NCBI RefSeq assembly: GCF_040496035.1 | Contig: NZ_JBEPJZ010000001.1 | Coordinates: 2,542,001 to 2,606,000, forward strand | Length of the DNA: 64,000 nucleotides | Source: Agromyces sp. SYSU T00194 | Lineage (GTDB): Bacteria; Actinomycetota; Actinomycetes; Actinomycetales; Microbacteriaceae | Direction of reading: 5' to 3' | In this document: in pieces, positions 54,631 through 62,685 of the stretch | Layout of the letters: each line of letters starts with the position of its first letter | Numbering within the stretch: position 1 is the stretch's first letter | Translations under genes and position numbers: made by a program | Notes under the pieces: model-generated | The model's database searches: none | Told to the model about the DNA's origin: nothing | The model's input: the letters and a program-made list of their open reading frames with translations, nothing else

Positions 54631-54978
54631 TCAGGCGGCGGTGAGGTACTCGGCCAGCACGACCGCGTGGTTGTGCTCGCGGTCCTTCGCTCCGTAGAGC
54701 AGCGTCACGTGGGGGTGCGTGCGCACGTAGCTGCGCAGGTGCTCGGCGGCCACGTTGGTCGCGAGCTCGGTTCGGTACTGGTCGGCGAACTCGTCCCAGC
54801 GTTCGAGGTGCGCATGCCACTCCGCCCGCAGCGCGGGGGAGGGCGCGACGTCCTTGGACCACGAGTCCAGCACGGCCCGTTCCTGGGTCATGCCGCGCGG
54901 CCAGAGTCGGTCGACGAGGATGCGCACCCCGTCGTCGGGTTCGGGATCGTCGTAGACCCGCTTCAGTCTGACGTCCAT
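54631..54978 (-). CDS. DUF488 family protein
   Basis: This 115-residue DUF488 protein is of the YeaO type, with KRVYDDPEPDDGVRILVDRLWPRG at residues 6-29, LRAEWHAHLERWDEFADQYR near 50 and VTLLYGAKDREHNHAVVLAEYL at the end. The biochemical function of the family is not known, though it is often found with stress genes. ATG 54978 has AGGAGG 12 bases and GAGG closer upstream. It is divergent from the ArsR-ArsC fusion gene, and the two share a 104-bp gap. Confidence 0.9.
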   Translation of the reverse strand: MDVRLKRVYDDPEPDDGVRILVDRLWPRGMTQERAVLDSWSKDVAPSPALRAEWHAHLERWDEFADQYRTELATNVAAEHLRSYVRTHPHVTLLYGAKDREHNHAVVLAEYLTAA

Positions 54979-55068
54979 ACCTCGATCATCCTCCTGTTGA
55001 AGCGTTTCGGTGCGATTTCCCCACGATCGCCGCCGATTCGTGTCCTCCGTGCATCGGCGTCCCACTCG

Positions 55069-55084
55069 ATAGACTGGCGTCTAT
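55069..55084. promoter_or_regulatory. ArsR-type operator ATAGA-N6-TCTAT over a leaderless promoter
   Basis: ATAGACTGGCGTCTAT is an inverted repeat (ATAGAC-N4-GTCTAT). It overlaps the -10 box TAGACT (55070-55075) and the ATG at 55083, so a bound repressor would block the leaderless transcript. The same ATAGA-N6-TCTAT layout recurs before arsC. Confidence 0.72.
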
Positions 55085-55982
55085 GAATGGCAGGTCGGCG
55101 GATGCCCCTGAGTCGGACGGATCGCTCACGGTGCTCGCCGACCCGAGCCGCGTGCGCATCGTGCGGCTCATCCGCGACGCCGACGGCGGTCGTGCGCTCG
55201 TCGGCCGCCTCGCCGACGCGCTCGGCGTCTCGCAGCCGACCGTGAGCCACCACATGCGCGCCCTGCTCGCGGAGCGTGTCGTGGTGCGGGAGCCCGACGG
55301 GCGGCGCGCCTGGTACTCGATCGATCCCGATCGGCGCGATCAGGTCGACGCCGTGCTCGGTGCAGCGGCACGGCCCGCGTCACCGGCCGACCTCGACCGC
55401 ATCTCGCGCGACCTCGCCGAGCGCTACCGCGGCACGTTCAGCCGGGAGACCGTCGCCCACTACGTCGCCGACAGCCATCGCCTGCTCGCCGCCAGCGGTC
55501 CGGCCGCACGCCTCTCCTCCCGCACCGCGGCCTTCGCGGCCGAGCGGCTCGAGGCGCTCGGTCGCGAGCAGGGAGCCGAGGCGACCACGCCCGAGGTGCT
55601 CTTCGTGTGCGTGCAGAACGCCGGGCGTTCCCAGATCGCCGCGGCGATCCTCCACCAACTCGCGGGCGACCGCGTGACGGTGCGCACGGCCGGGTCCGCC
55701 CCGGCGGGCGAGGTGCGCGGCACCGTGGTCGCGGCGCTCGACGAGATCGGCGTGCCGCTCGGCGGCGAGTTCCCGAAGCCGCTCACCGACGAGGCCGTGC
55801 GGGCGGCCGATGTCGTGATCACCATGGGCTGCGGCGACGCGTGCCCCGTGTTCCCGGGGCGGCGATACCTCGACTGGGAGCTGGACGACCCCGCCGGCCG
55901 GCCCCTCGACGAGGTGCGCGCGATCCGCGACGACATCGAGTCGCGGGTGCGGGCGCTCCTGGCTGAACTTCTCATCGCATAG
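55083..55982 (+). CDS. ArsR repressor fused to arsenate reductase (ArsC)
   Basis: This 299-residue fusion has an ArsR winged-helix domain (residues 10-95; LGVSQPTVSHHMRALLAERVV). A three-helix segment (about 100-140; RISRDLAERYRGTFSRETV) follows, as in the N-terminus of some actinobacterial ArsC proteins. The last part is an LMW-phosphatase-like arsenate reductase (165-299) with the CX5R loop VCVQNAGRSQ and the aspartate loop DWELDDPAG. Mycothiol is the likely reductant. The ArsR part lacks the classic ELCVCDL cysteine motif, so metalloid sensing must differ. It is leaderless and self-regulated by its operator. arsC follows 43 nt later; no exporter is in the window. Confidence 0.9.
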   Translation: MNGRSADAPESDGSLTVLADPSRVRIVRLIRDADGGRALVGRLADALGVSQPTVSHHMRALLAERVVVREPDGRRAWYSIDPDRRDQVDAVLGAAARPASPADLDRISRDLAERYRGTFSRETVAHYVADSHRLLAASGPAARLSSRTAAFAAERLEALGREQGAEATTPEVLFVCVQNAGRSQIAAAILHQLAGDRVTVRTAGSAPAGEVRGTVVAALDEIGVPLGGEFPKPLTDEAVRAADVVITMGCGDACPVFPGRRYLDWELDDPAGRPLDEVRAIRDDIESRVRALLAELLIA

Positions 55983-55997
55983 ATCACGGTCTATGCT
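55977..55997. promoter_or_regulatory. Operator GCATAGA-N6-TCTATGC and -10 box of arsC
   Basis: A perfect 7-bp inverted repeat with a 6-bp spacer overlaps TATGCT (55992-55997), the likely arsC -10 box. Its core ATAGA-N6-TCTAT is identical in layout to the site at the start of the upstream fusion gene, so both are probably bound by the fusion's ArsR domain. Confidence 0.75.
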
Positions 55998-56025
55998 TTC
56001 TCGTGTCGAGAGAAAGCGAGCCCCC

Positions 56026-56439
56026 ATGGCCGACACGCCCACCGTCCTGTTCGTCTGCGTGCACAACGCGGGTCGCTCCCAGATGGCCGCGGGGTACCTC
56101 CGCGCCCTCGGCGGCGACCGCGTCGAGGTGTTGTCGGCCGGTTCGGCTCCGAAGGATGCGATCAACCCGGTCGCGGTCGAGGCGATGGCCGAGGAGGGCA
56201 TCGACATCGCGGGAAACACCCCGAAGGTGCTCACGGTCGACGCCGTGAAGGAGTCGGACGTCGTCATCACGATGGGCTGCGGCGATGCGTGCCCGATCTT
56301 CCCGGGCAAGCGCTACGAGGACTGGGAGCTCGACGACCCGGCGGGCCAGGGCATCGAGGCCGTCCGCCCGATCCGCGACGAGATCCGCCGCCGCATCGAG
56401 GTGCTGCTCGCCGAGCTGGTGCCGGCCGCGCAGGGCTGA
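56026..56439 (+). CDS. arsC: Arsenate reductase, LMW-phosphatase type
   Basis: This 137-residue ArsC reduces arsenate to arsenite. It has the CX5R loop VCVHNAGRSQMAAGYL at residues 9-24 and DWELDDPAGQG near 102. A CGDACPIFPG loop near 84 may hold a resolving cysteine. It is 60-70 percent alike by eye to the reductase half of the upstream fusion, pointing to duplication. It probably uses mycothiol, as in related actinobacterial enzymes. It has its own promoter overlapped by an ArsR-type operator. An arsenite pump must lie elsewhere in the genome. Confidence 0.93.
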   Translation: MADTPTVLFVCVHNAGRSQMAAGYLRALGGDRVEVLSAGSAPKDAINPVAVEAMAEEGIDIAGNTPKVLTVDAVKESDVVITMGCGDACPIFPGKRYEDWELDDPAGQGIEAVRPIRDEIRRRIEVLLAELVPAAQG

Positions 56440-56485
56440 GCCGCGCCGGGCTGGGTCGCCTCATCGGGGTGAACCGGCGAACCGG

Positions 56486-57601
56486 TCAGCCCCAGAGTCG
56501 TCCGAACCAGCCGAACAGCCAGTACAGGCCGACCGCGCCGGCGGCGATGCCCACGGTCGACGTGGTCAGCGTGCGCCGACGGCGCAGGCGGGCGCCCCCG
56601 GAAGCGACCCGATCGTGGGCGAGGCGCGAGGTGAGTGCGGATGCCTCGGGTGCCGCCGCATACACGGGGGCGGCCCGATCGTCGGCGTACCTGCTCGACC
56701 TGCCGGCGAGGCGTTCACCGACGACCGACCGGATGCGGTGCAGCCGTCGCCAGGTCTCCGGCCCGAGCAGGTCGAACGGTTTCGCGGAGTAGACGTACAG
56801 CCAGTCGTCGACGACCTCGACGTCGTAGGCCGACGCCTCGTCGATGAGCAGCGCCATGACGTCGGGCGTGAACAGGTAGAGCGCGTCGGTCTCGTACTCG
56901 CGGGGGCAGTAGAGCGCGAAGTGGCGGTCGAAGTCGCCCTCGAGCGAGAGACGCTGATTCGTCGCGAACCCGATCGGCAGGTTCGAGACCCCGAACGCGC
57001 CGTCGTTGCGGGTGGCGTCGAGCAGCAGATGGGGGAGGCGGCGGTCGAGGCGCACGGCGAGGTAGCCCCAGCGGTATTCGGTCGCATCCTTCCTGCGGGA
57101 CGAGGACCTCACCTCGTACACGCGCGTGCCGACCTCGACCTCGCGCCGGTCGGGCTCGTCGGGCAGCAACCGGAACACGTCCTCGTCGCGCCCGGCCGTC
57201 CCGACCTGGAAGATGACGCCGTCGTGCCGCCGCCCGGGAATTCGCGGCTCGTAGTCGAACCCGTTCGCGCGGGCGAACGACGCGAGCCGTGCGTACCGTT
57301 CGCGCCGACGCTGCTGCAGCTGCAGCCACGAGAGCCAGCCGACGGCGATGAGGGCCGCCGCGAGCAGCGCGACGACGACGCCCAGCACGCGCGCGCCGAC
57401 CGGGGCGTCGGCGAGTCCGACGGCGAACGGGCCGAGCACGAAGACCGCGAGCAGTCCGAAGATCGCGAGCGGGATGATGCGCGAGGCCCCCGACCGGCGC
57501 AGCGTCTCACCGAGCGTCGGCGTCGGTGCGTACGCGTGGGCGTCCTGCATGGCCTCGGTGCTCACGGGTTCGCGCAGCGGGCGGACGTCGGGCTCCCTCA
57601 C
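56486..57601 (-). CDS. Hypothetical membrane protein
   Basis: This 371-residue protein has two membrane helices near the N-terminus (about 42-62 and 68-90). A soluble domain of roughly 200 residues follows (FARANGFDYEPRIPG near 113, RWGYLAVRLDRRLPHLLLDA near 180, YCPREYETDALYLFTPDVM near 230). A single C-terminal membrane segment ends in WLFGWFGRLWG. The pattern resembles actinobacterial proteins of unknown function with a LURP-like or beta-rich core, but I cannot name a family. The GTG start has TACGAT six bases upstream and is probably leaderless. Confidence 0.75.
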   Translation of the reverse strand: MREPDVRPLREPVSTEAMQDAHAYAPTPTLGETLRRSGASRIIPLAIFGLLAVFVLGPFAVGLADAPVGARVLGVVVALLAAALIAVGWLSWLQLQQRRRERYARLASFARANGFDYEPRIPGRRHDGVIFQVGTAGRDEDVFRLLPDEPDRREVEVGTRVYEVRSSSRRKDATEYRWGYLAVRLDRRLPHLLLDATRNDGAFGVSNLPIGFATNQRLSLEGDFDRHFALYCPREYETDALYLFTPDVMALLIDEASAYDVEVVDDWLYVYSAKPFDLLGPETWRRLHRIRSVVGERLAGRSSRYADDRAAPVYAAAPEASALTSRLAHDRVASGGARLRRRRTLTTSTVGIAAGAVGLYWLFGWFGRLWG

Positions 57602-57607
57602 GGGTCG

Positions 57608-57613
57608 ATCGTA
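57608..57613 (-). promoter_or_regulatory. Leaderless -10 box of the hypothetical membrane protein
   Basis: TACGAT on the minus strand ends 6 nt before GTG 57601. Confidence 0.5.
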
Positions 57614-57642
57614 GCGAGACGCTGCGATACGATGCGAGACCC

Positions 57643-58995
57643 CTACGCGGCAGGGTCGGCCGGCCTTCCAGCCGCCCATGGCGGCTCCGGCTCGTCGCCG
57701 TCGCCGTCAGCGGCGCCGGGCTCGGATGCCCCGGGCGGCGGCTTCTCGCGGAACGGCGACTCGGGGCCGGTCAGGTACTCGCGGCCCGCGGGTGAGACCC
57801 AGTGCAACTCGCCGCCGGCGTCCTGCGTGACCCGCCAGGCGGTGCGGTGCTTGAGGCGATGATGCGTTCGGCACAGGTGCGCGACGTTGTCGTGGCGGGT
57901 GTGGCCGCCGTGGGCCCAGTCGACGGTGTGGTCGAGGTCGCAGCGTTCGGCGCGACGTGAGCAGCCGGGGAAGCGGCAGCTGCCGTCGCGCACGCGCAGG
58001 TAGCCGGTGAGGTCCGCGGGTACGCGGTAGGTGGTGCGGCCGTAGGAGAGGTAGGCGCCCGTCTCGGGGTGGGTGAGGATGCGCTGGAAGGACGGGGCGT
58101 GCGCGGCCAGTCGGCGCGCGGTGTCGGCGTCGATCGGGCCATAGCCGTCGAGTTCTGCGGGTTCGTCGCTCACGCCGAGCAGGGTCATGACCGGCACCGT
58201 CACGTAGACCTTCGGCGTGACCGCGCCCAGCGGCGAGGTCGGCGGCGCGAGCGGCGACCCGGCGGGCGCGTCGTGGAGCCAGCCGCCGAGGAGGAGGTCG
58301 GCCGCGGCGTCGGTGCGGCGCTGCATGGGCGTGCGCGGGTCGCCTGCCTCGTCGTCGGACCCCGCCACGTCGGCGAACGCGTCGAGCCGGGACATGATCG
58401 CTCTGCCGCGCTCGGCCTCGAGGTGGATGCTGAGCCAGGCCATGCCGTCGGGTGCGGGGTCGAGCCCGACGCTGCGCTCGGCGCGCGCGACCTCGTGCCG
58501 TTCGATCGCCTCGACGGGGTGCAGGCGTTCGCGCAGCTTCCGGGCGCGACGCCGGAACGCCGACGGTGTGTCGCCGGCACCATGTTCGAGGGCCTCGCGT
58601 TCGAACTCGGGCTGGGTCTCGGCGGGCAGTTGGCTGGCGAACTCGAGCAGGGTGCGCACGCGCCCGAGGCACATCGACCCGTCGGAGAGGGTGTGCAGGG
58701 TCGAGGTGAACCGGCCGGTGAGCTGTTCGGCGTCGCCGACCATGCGGCCTGCGGTGCGCTCGTGCACGGTGAGCGAGGTGGCGAGCTCGGCGATGAACGC
58801 ACGGGTCGCGAACTCCCGGTGCGTGAACGTGCTCAGCTCGTCGACGCCCTCGACGTCGGCGGCGAGGCGCCGCGCACGCTCGATGCGCCGCAGCTGCTCG
58901 GCCTGCGCGGCGCGGATCGACCGGTCGAGTTCGACGATCGCCGCCAGCTCGGCAGACAGTGCCGTGCGTGGGTCGGTGATCGCGGCGGGCCCCAC
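57643..58995 (-). CDS. DUF222 / HNH endonuclease domain protein (13E12-type)
   Basis: This 450-residue protein has an N-terminal DUF222 domain (about 20-320) and a C-terminal HNH nuclease (about 340-395). The nuclease has zinc/HNH residues in CRFPGCSRRAERCDLDHTVDWAHGGH, seen here as CRFPGC and DLDHTVDWAHGG, then NVAHLCRTHHRLKH. A disordered Pro/Glu-rich tail follows. Such proteins are multicopy in actinobacteria and of uncertain role. A perfect LexA-type SOS box lies 25 bp upstream of the GTG start, as known for several mycobacterial 13E12 genes, so induction by DNA damage is likely. Confidence 0.92.
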   Translation of the reverse strand: MGPAAITDPRTALSAELAAIVELDRSIRAAQAEQLRRIERARRLAADVEGVDELSTFTHREFATRAFIAELATSLTVHERTAGRMVGDAEQLTGRFTSTLHTLSDGSMCLGRVRTLLEFASQLPAETQPEFEREALEHGAGDTPSAFRRRARKLRERLHPVEAIERHEVARAERSVGLDPAPDGMAWLSIHLEAERGRAIMSRLDAFADVAGSDDEAGDPRTPMQRRTDAAADLLLGGWLHDAPAGSPLAPPTSPLGAVTPKVYVTVPVMTLLGVSDEPAELDGYGPIDADTARRLAAHAPSFQRILTHPETGAYLSYGRTTYRVPADLTGYLRVRDGSCRFPGCSRRAERCDLDHTVDWAHGGHTRHDNVAHLCRTHHRLKHRTAWRVTQDAGGELHWVSPAGREYLTGPESPFREKPPPGASEPGAADGDGDEPEPPWAAGRPADPAA

Positions 58996-59019
58996 GGGTG
59001 CGTCCCTTCGAAGGATGGT

Positions 59020-59040
59020 TCGAACGTATGTTCGATTCTA
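59020..59040 (-). promoter_or_regulatory. LexA SOS box and -10 of the DUF222-HNH gene
   Basis: TCGAAC-GTAT-GTTCGA (59020-59035) is a perfect actinobacterial SOS box. On the minus strand TAGAAT (59035-59040) is the likely -10 box, so LexA would cover the transcription start. Confidence 0.88.
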
Positions 59041-59208
59041 CCGTGAGAAACAACCGCTGATCAAGGGTTTGTGCGGGCGAAATCGGCTCTCCACTGGGTG
59101 CTTCCGGCGGGTGTGATGCGCGCGGGTCCCTGTTGCATCCGCCCGAGGACGGGTCGGTCGGAGCGCCGATCCGGAATGCAGGCCGCGCTTCTCCCGTTCC
59201 ACCTGCAC

Positions 59209-60225
59209 ATGCAGGCGATCGTCTACTCCCGTCCCGGTGACTCCTCCGTGCTCTCGCTCGTCGACCGGCCGCTGCCCGTTCCCCCGGCTGGGGAGGTGCG
59301 CGTGCGCATCGCCGTCTCGGGCGTCAACCCCACCGACTGGAAGGCGCGCGCGAGCAACCCGACCGTGCCCGGCGAGGTCGTGCCGAACCAGGACGGCGCG
59401 GGCGTGGTGGACGCCGTCGGCGACGATGTCGCCGGTCTCGCGGTCGGGGACCGCGTGTGGGTGCACCTGGCGGCGCACGGGCGCCCGACCGGCACGGCCC
59501 AGGAGTACACCGTCGTACCGGCGGAACGCGTCGTGCCCCTGCCCGACGACGCGAGCTTCGAACTCGGTGCGAGCCTCGGCGTTCCCGCGATGACGGCGCA
59601 CCGGGCCTTGACGGTGCACGAGTTCGGTCCCACGCGACTCGCGCCCGGCGCGCTCACGGGGCGGGTCGTGCTCGTCGCGGGTGGCGCCGGCGCCGTGGGG
59701 CACGCCGCCATCCAGCTCGGGCACTGGGCCGGAGCGCTCGTGATCGCCACGGTCAGCTCGCCCCTGAAGGCGGCGCTCGCGACCGCCGCGGGCGCCGACC
59801 ACGTGATCGACTACACGACGGAGGACGTCGCGTCGCGCATCCGCGAGATCGCCCCCGACGGGGTCGACCAGGTCGTCGAGGTCTCCCTCGCGGCGAATGC
59901 AGAGCTCGATGCCGAGATCGCCGCCAACCACGCCTCGGTCGCCTACTACGCCGACGACGGCGGTGCGGGCTTCACGATGCCGATCCGCCCGAGCTTCGCG
60001 AAGAACGTCCGGGTCCAGGGGCTCCTGCTCTACACCGTCGGCCGGTCCGCGTTGGATGCCGCCGCCGACGACGTCGCCGCCGCCGTGCGCGACGGCGCGC
60101 TCCCCGTCGGCGAGGCGGCGGGCCTGCCGCTGCACGAGTATCCGCTCGCGCAGACGGCCGCCGCCCACGACGCCGTCGAGCACGCCGCCGTCGGCAAGGT
60201 CCTCGTCCGCGTCGCCGACCTCTGA
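59209..60225 (+). CDS. Zinc-independent quinone oxidoreductase (MDR family)
   Basis: This 338-residue medium-chain reductase is of the NADPH:quinone reductase type. SGVNPTDWKARA near residue 37 and the NADPH-binding AGGAGAVGHAAIQLGH near 156 are clear. The structural-zinc cysteines of alcohol dehydrogenases are missing. I chose ATG 59209 (MQAIVYSRPG) by family; ATG 59176 would add eleven residues, and neither has a good ribosome site. CCTGCA-CA-TGCAGG spans the chosen start (59202-59215) and may be an operator. It is divergent from the SOS-controlled HNH gene; oxidative-stress defence is possible. Confidence 0.85.
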   Translation: MQAIVYSRPGDSSVLSLVDRPLPVPPAGEVRVRIAVSGVNPTDWKARASNPTVPGEVVPNQDGAGVVDAVGDDVAGLAVGDRVWVHLAAHGRPTGTAQEYTVVPAERVVPLPDDASFELGASLGVPAMTAHRALTVHEFGPTRLAPGALTGRVVLVAGGAGAVGHAAIQLGHWAGALVIATVSSPLKAALATAAGADHVIDYTTEDVASRIREIAPDGVDQVVEVSLAANAELDAEIAANHASVAYYADDGGAGFTMPIRPSFAKNVRVQGLLLYTVGRSALDAAADDVAAAVRDGALPVGEAAGLPLHEYPLAQTAAAHDAVEHAAVGKVLVRVADL

Positions 60226-60276
60226 CCCCGCCCGCGGCCGCACCCCGGCCGTTCCTCCGGACGCCCCCGCCTCTGG

Positions 60277-60372
60277 TAGACTCTTCAGGTTGCCGTCATG
60301 ACGGCCGCGGACAAAGAGCGCTCGGGCATCCGGCCCGGAGCACCGCGCAACGAGTAGGAAGGGGATCCCTCT
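60277..60372 (+). promoter_or_regulatory. rpsO promoter and leader
   Basis: TAGACT (60277-60282) is a strong -10 box. The leader of about 83 nt starts with the palindrome GCCGTCATGACGGC (60292-60305) and ends with GGAAGGGG before the ATG. S15 controls its own mRNA through leader structures in several phyla. This leader is a candidate, but I cannot match it to a described motif. Confidence 0.55.
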
Positions 60373-60642
60373 ATGGCACTGGATGCAGAGACCAAGAAGG
60401 CGATCATCGACGAGTACGCGACCCACCCCGGTGACACTGGATCCCCCGAGGTCCAGATCGCGATCCTCAGCACCCGCATCAAGGACCTCACCGAGCACCT
60501 GAAGGAGCACAAGCACGACCACCACTCGCGTCGTGGCCTGCTCCTCCTGGTCGGTCAGCGTCGTCGTCTGCTCGGCTACCTCGCCGACGTCGACATCGAC
60601 CGCTACCGTGCGCTCATCGGGCGTCTCGGGCTGCGCCGCTAG
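60373..60642 (+). CDS. rpsO: 30S ribosomal protein S15
   Basis: This 89-residue S15 binds the central domain of 16S rRNA early in 30S assembly. It matches along its whole length: [15 protein letters not shown] near residue 22, [20 protein letters not shown] near 42 and [20 protein letters not shown] at the end. The length is standard. It has its own promoter and leader and is closed by a hairpin terminator. The usual downstream neighbour pnp is not present; an EamA transporter follows instead. Confidence 0.98.
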   Translation: MALDAETKKAIIDEYATHPGDTGSPEVQIAILSTRIKDLTEHLKEHKHDHHSRRGLLLLVGQRRRLLGYLADVDIDRYRALIGRLGLRR

Positions 60643-60668
60643 TCGTCGGCGACACCGCGAACTTCTTC

Positions 60669-60702
60669 ACGACGGCCTCCGCCCACGGGCGGGGGCCGTC
60701 GT
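60669..60702 (+). terminator. rpsO terminator
   Basis: ACGACGGCCTCCGC and GCGGGGGCCGTCGT form a 14-bp stem with one T-G wobble and a 6-nt loop, 26 bp after the rpsO stop. No T-run follows. Confidence 0.65.
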
Positions 60703-60741
60703 CGTCTCCCCGGAACCATCACGAGCAGTAGGAGCACCACC

Positions 60742-61734
60742 GTGCGCGCATCACGCGGACTCGCCGGCATCGTGGTCGGCCTCGCCGCCGGCCTCGCGTT
60801 CGGCGGGGGCGGTGCCGTCGTCAAGCCGCTCCTCGAGGCCGGCTGGTCGCCCGGCGCGGCGGTCTTCGCGCGCATCGCGGTCGCGGCGGTCGCACTCGCG
60901 ATCCCCGGCCTCGCCTCCATGGGCTGGAGCCTGCGCCCGCTGCTGGCCGCCTGGCGCACGGTGCTCGCGTTCGCATTGCTCGGCGTGGTGCTCACCCAGG
61001 TGGCGTTCTACGCGGCGATCGAGCGCATCCCGGTCAGCCTCGGCCTGCTGATCGAGTACCTCGCGCCGGTCGTGCTCGTGCTGCTGGCCTGGGTGCGCCT
61101 CCGCCGCCCACCGCAGGGCGTCGTCATCGCCGGCTCGATCGTGGCGATCGCCGGCCTCGTGCTCGTGATCGGCCCGGGAGGCGGCGACCTCGACGCGATC
61201 GGCCTGCTGCTCGCGGGCCTGGCCATGCTCGGCATGTGCGTCTACTACGTGCTGGGCGAGCGGGCGGATGCCTCGGTGCCGCCGCTCGCGCTCGCGGCAT
61301 CCGGCTTCGTGGTCGGCGCGCTCGCGCTCGGGCTGATCGGCCTCACCGGCATCCTGCCGTTCGAGTTCGCGTTCGTCGACGGGGTCGTCTTCCTCGGCGG
61401 CACCGCCCCGTGGTACGTGCCGGTGCTCGTGGTCGGCCTCGTCTCGACGGCGTTCGCGTACGTGGCGGGCATCACGTCGATCCGCCTCCTCGGCACCCGC
61501 CTGGCGTCGTTCCTCGGCCTCTCCGAGGTGATCTTCGCCGCGATCGTGGCGTGGATCGTGCTGGGCGAGGTCATCACGCCGCTCCAGATGCTGGGCGGGG
61601 TCCTGATCCTCGCGGGCATCGTGCTCGTGCGCTTCGAGCGCGACGACCGCAGCGGGCTCGACGAGGTGCCGGGCGTGGAGCCGCTGCCGCTGCCCGCCGA
61701 CGCGGAGGCGGAGACGCGCCGCGACGACGCCTAG
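60742..61734 (+). CDS. EamA/DMT-family transporter
   Basis: This 330-residue membrane protein has ten predicted helices forming two EamA repeats (about 5-130 and 150-295; conserved IEYLAPVVLVLLAW and SEVIFAAIVAWIVLGE). The C-terminal 25 residues are acidic and soluble. Family members export or import amino acids or other metabolites; the cargo is unknown. GTG 60742 has AGGAG upstream. The stop codon TAG is part of the TAGACT box that drives the next gene. Confidence 0.9.
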   Translation: MRASRGLAGIVVGLAAGLAFGGGGAVVKPLLEAGWSPGAAVFARIAVAAVALAIPGLASMGWSLRPLLAAWRTVLAFALLGVVLTQVAFYAAIERIPVSLGLLIEYLAPVVLVLLAWVRLRRPPQGVVIAGSIVAIAGLVLVIGPGGGDLDAIGLLLAGLAMLGMCVYYVLGERADASVPPLALAASGFVVGALALGLIGLTGILPFEFAFVDGVVFLGGTAPWYVPVLVVGLVSTAFAYVAGITSIRLLGTRLASFLGLSEVIFAAIVAWIVLGEVITPLQMLGGVLILAGIVLVRFERDDRSGLDEVPGVEPLPLPADAEAETRRDDA

Positions 61735-61737
61735 ACT
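61732..61737 (+). promoter_or_regulatory. Leaderless -10 box of the LLM gene
   Basis: TAGACT, which also contains the EamA stop codon, ends 8 nt before ATG 61746. Confidence 0.55.
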
Positions 61738-61745
61738 CGACCACC

Positions 61746-62675
61746 ATGCGCGTCGGCATCGTCATCCTCCCGCAGTTCGACTGGCCCGAGGCGGCCCGGT
61801 ACTGGCGCGGCGCCGAGGAGCGCGGCTTCGACCACGCCTGGACCTACGACCACCTGTCCTGGCGCTCGCTCGCGGGCGAGCGCTGGCACGCGACCGTGCC
61901 GACGCTGACCGCCGCGGCCATGGTGACCGAGCACATCCGGCTCGGCACGTTCGTCGCGAGCCCGAACTACCGCCACCCGGTGCCGTTCGCGAAGGACATC
62001 GCCACGGTCGACCAGGTCTCGGGCGGGCGCGTCCTGCTCGGGCTCGGCTCGGGCGGCACGGGCTTCGACGCGCACGTCATGGCCCAGCCCGAGCTCACCC
62101 CGCGCGAGCGCGTCGACCGGTTCGCCGACTTCACGGCGGCCCTCGACCAGCTGCTGCGGTTCGAGGGCGAGGGGCGGGCGGATGCCTCCGGCGGCATCTC
62201 CCACGAGGGCGCCTGGTACACCGCGCGGGACGCCCGCATGGTCGGCGAGCCTGCACAGGTGCCGCGCATGCCCTTCATCGTGGCCGCGAACGGACCGCGC
62301 GCCCTGCGCATCGCCGTGACCCACGGGCAGGGCTGGGTCACCACCGGGCCGTACGTCGGCGCGAGCGACGCCGACTGGTGGCGGGCGGTCGGCGACCTCT
62401 CGGCGCGCCTCGACGACGCCTGCGCGGCGGCCGGTCGCGACCCCAGCAGCATCGAGCGGCACCTCAGCCTCGACCGCGACGAGTCGTACGCGATGCGCAG
62501 CGTCGACGCGTTCGAGGAGGCGGTCGGCCTGGCCCGCGAGCGCGGCTTCACCGACGTGATCACGCACTGGCCGCGCACCTCGGGAATCCACGCGGGTGAT
62601 GAGCGCGTGCTCGACGAGGTCGCGTCCCGGCTCGACGCCATTCGCGCGGACGGAGCGCCCGCCGATCGCGGCTAA
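61746..62675 (+). CDS. LLM-class flavin-dependent oxidoreductase
   Basis: This 309-residue luciferase-like (LLM) protein is of the F420- or FMN-dependent group, with DHAWTYDHLSWR near residue 28, LGTFVASPNYRHPVPFAKD near 65, SGGRVLLGLGSGG near 92 and VTHGQGWVTTGP near 196. The cofactor is not decided by sequence, but F420 is common in this order. It has no ribosome site and a TAGACT box eight bases upstream. The S9 peptidase gene starts 11 nt after its stop. Confidence 0.9.
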   Translation: MRVGIVILPQFDWPEAARYWRGAEERGFDHAWTYDHLSWRSLAGERWHATVPTLTAAAMVTEHIRLGTFVASPNYRHPVPFAKDIATVDQVSGGRVLLGLGSGGTGFDAHVMAQPELTPRERVDRFADFTAALDQLLRFEGEGRADASGGISHEGAWYTARDARMVGEPAQVPRMPFIVAANGPRALRIAVTHGQGWVTTGPYVGASDADWWRAVGDLSARLDDACAAAGRDPSSIERHLSLDRDESYAMRSVDAFEEAVGLARERGFTDVITHWPRTSGIHAGDERVLDEVASRLDAIRADGAPADRG

Positions 62676-62678
62676 CGT
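62673..62678 (+). promoter_or_regulatory. Possible -10 box of the S9 peptidase gene
   Basis: TAACGT ends 7 nt before ATG 62686, but GGAGG also precedes this ATG, so a led transcript from upstream is equally possible. Confidence 0.35.
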
Positions 62679-62685
62679 GGAGGCC

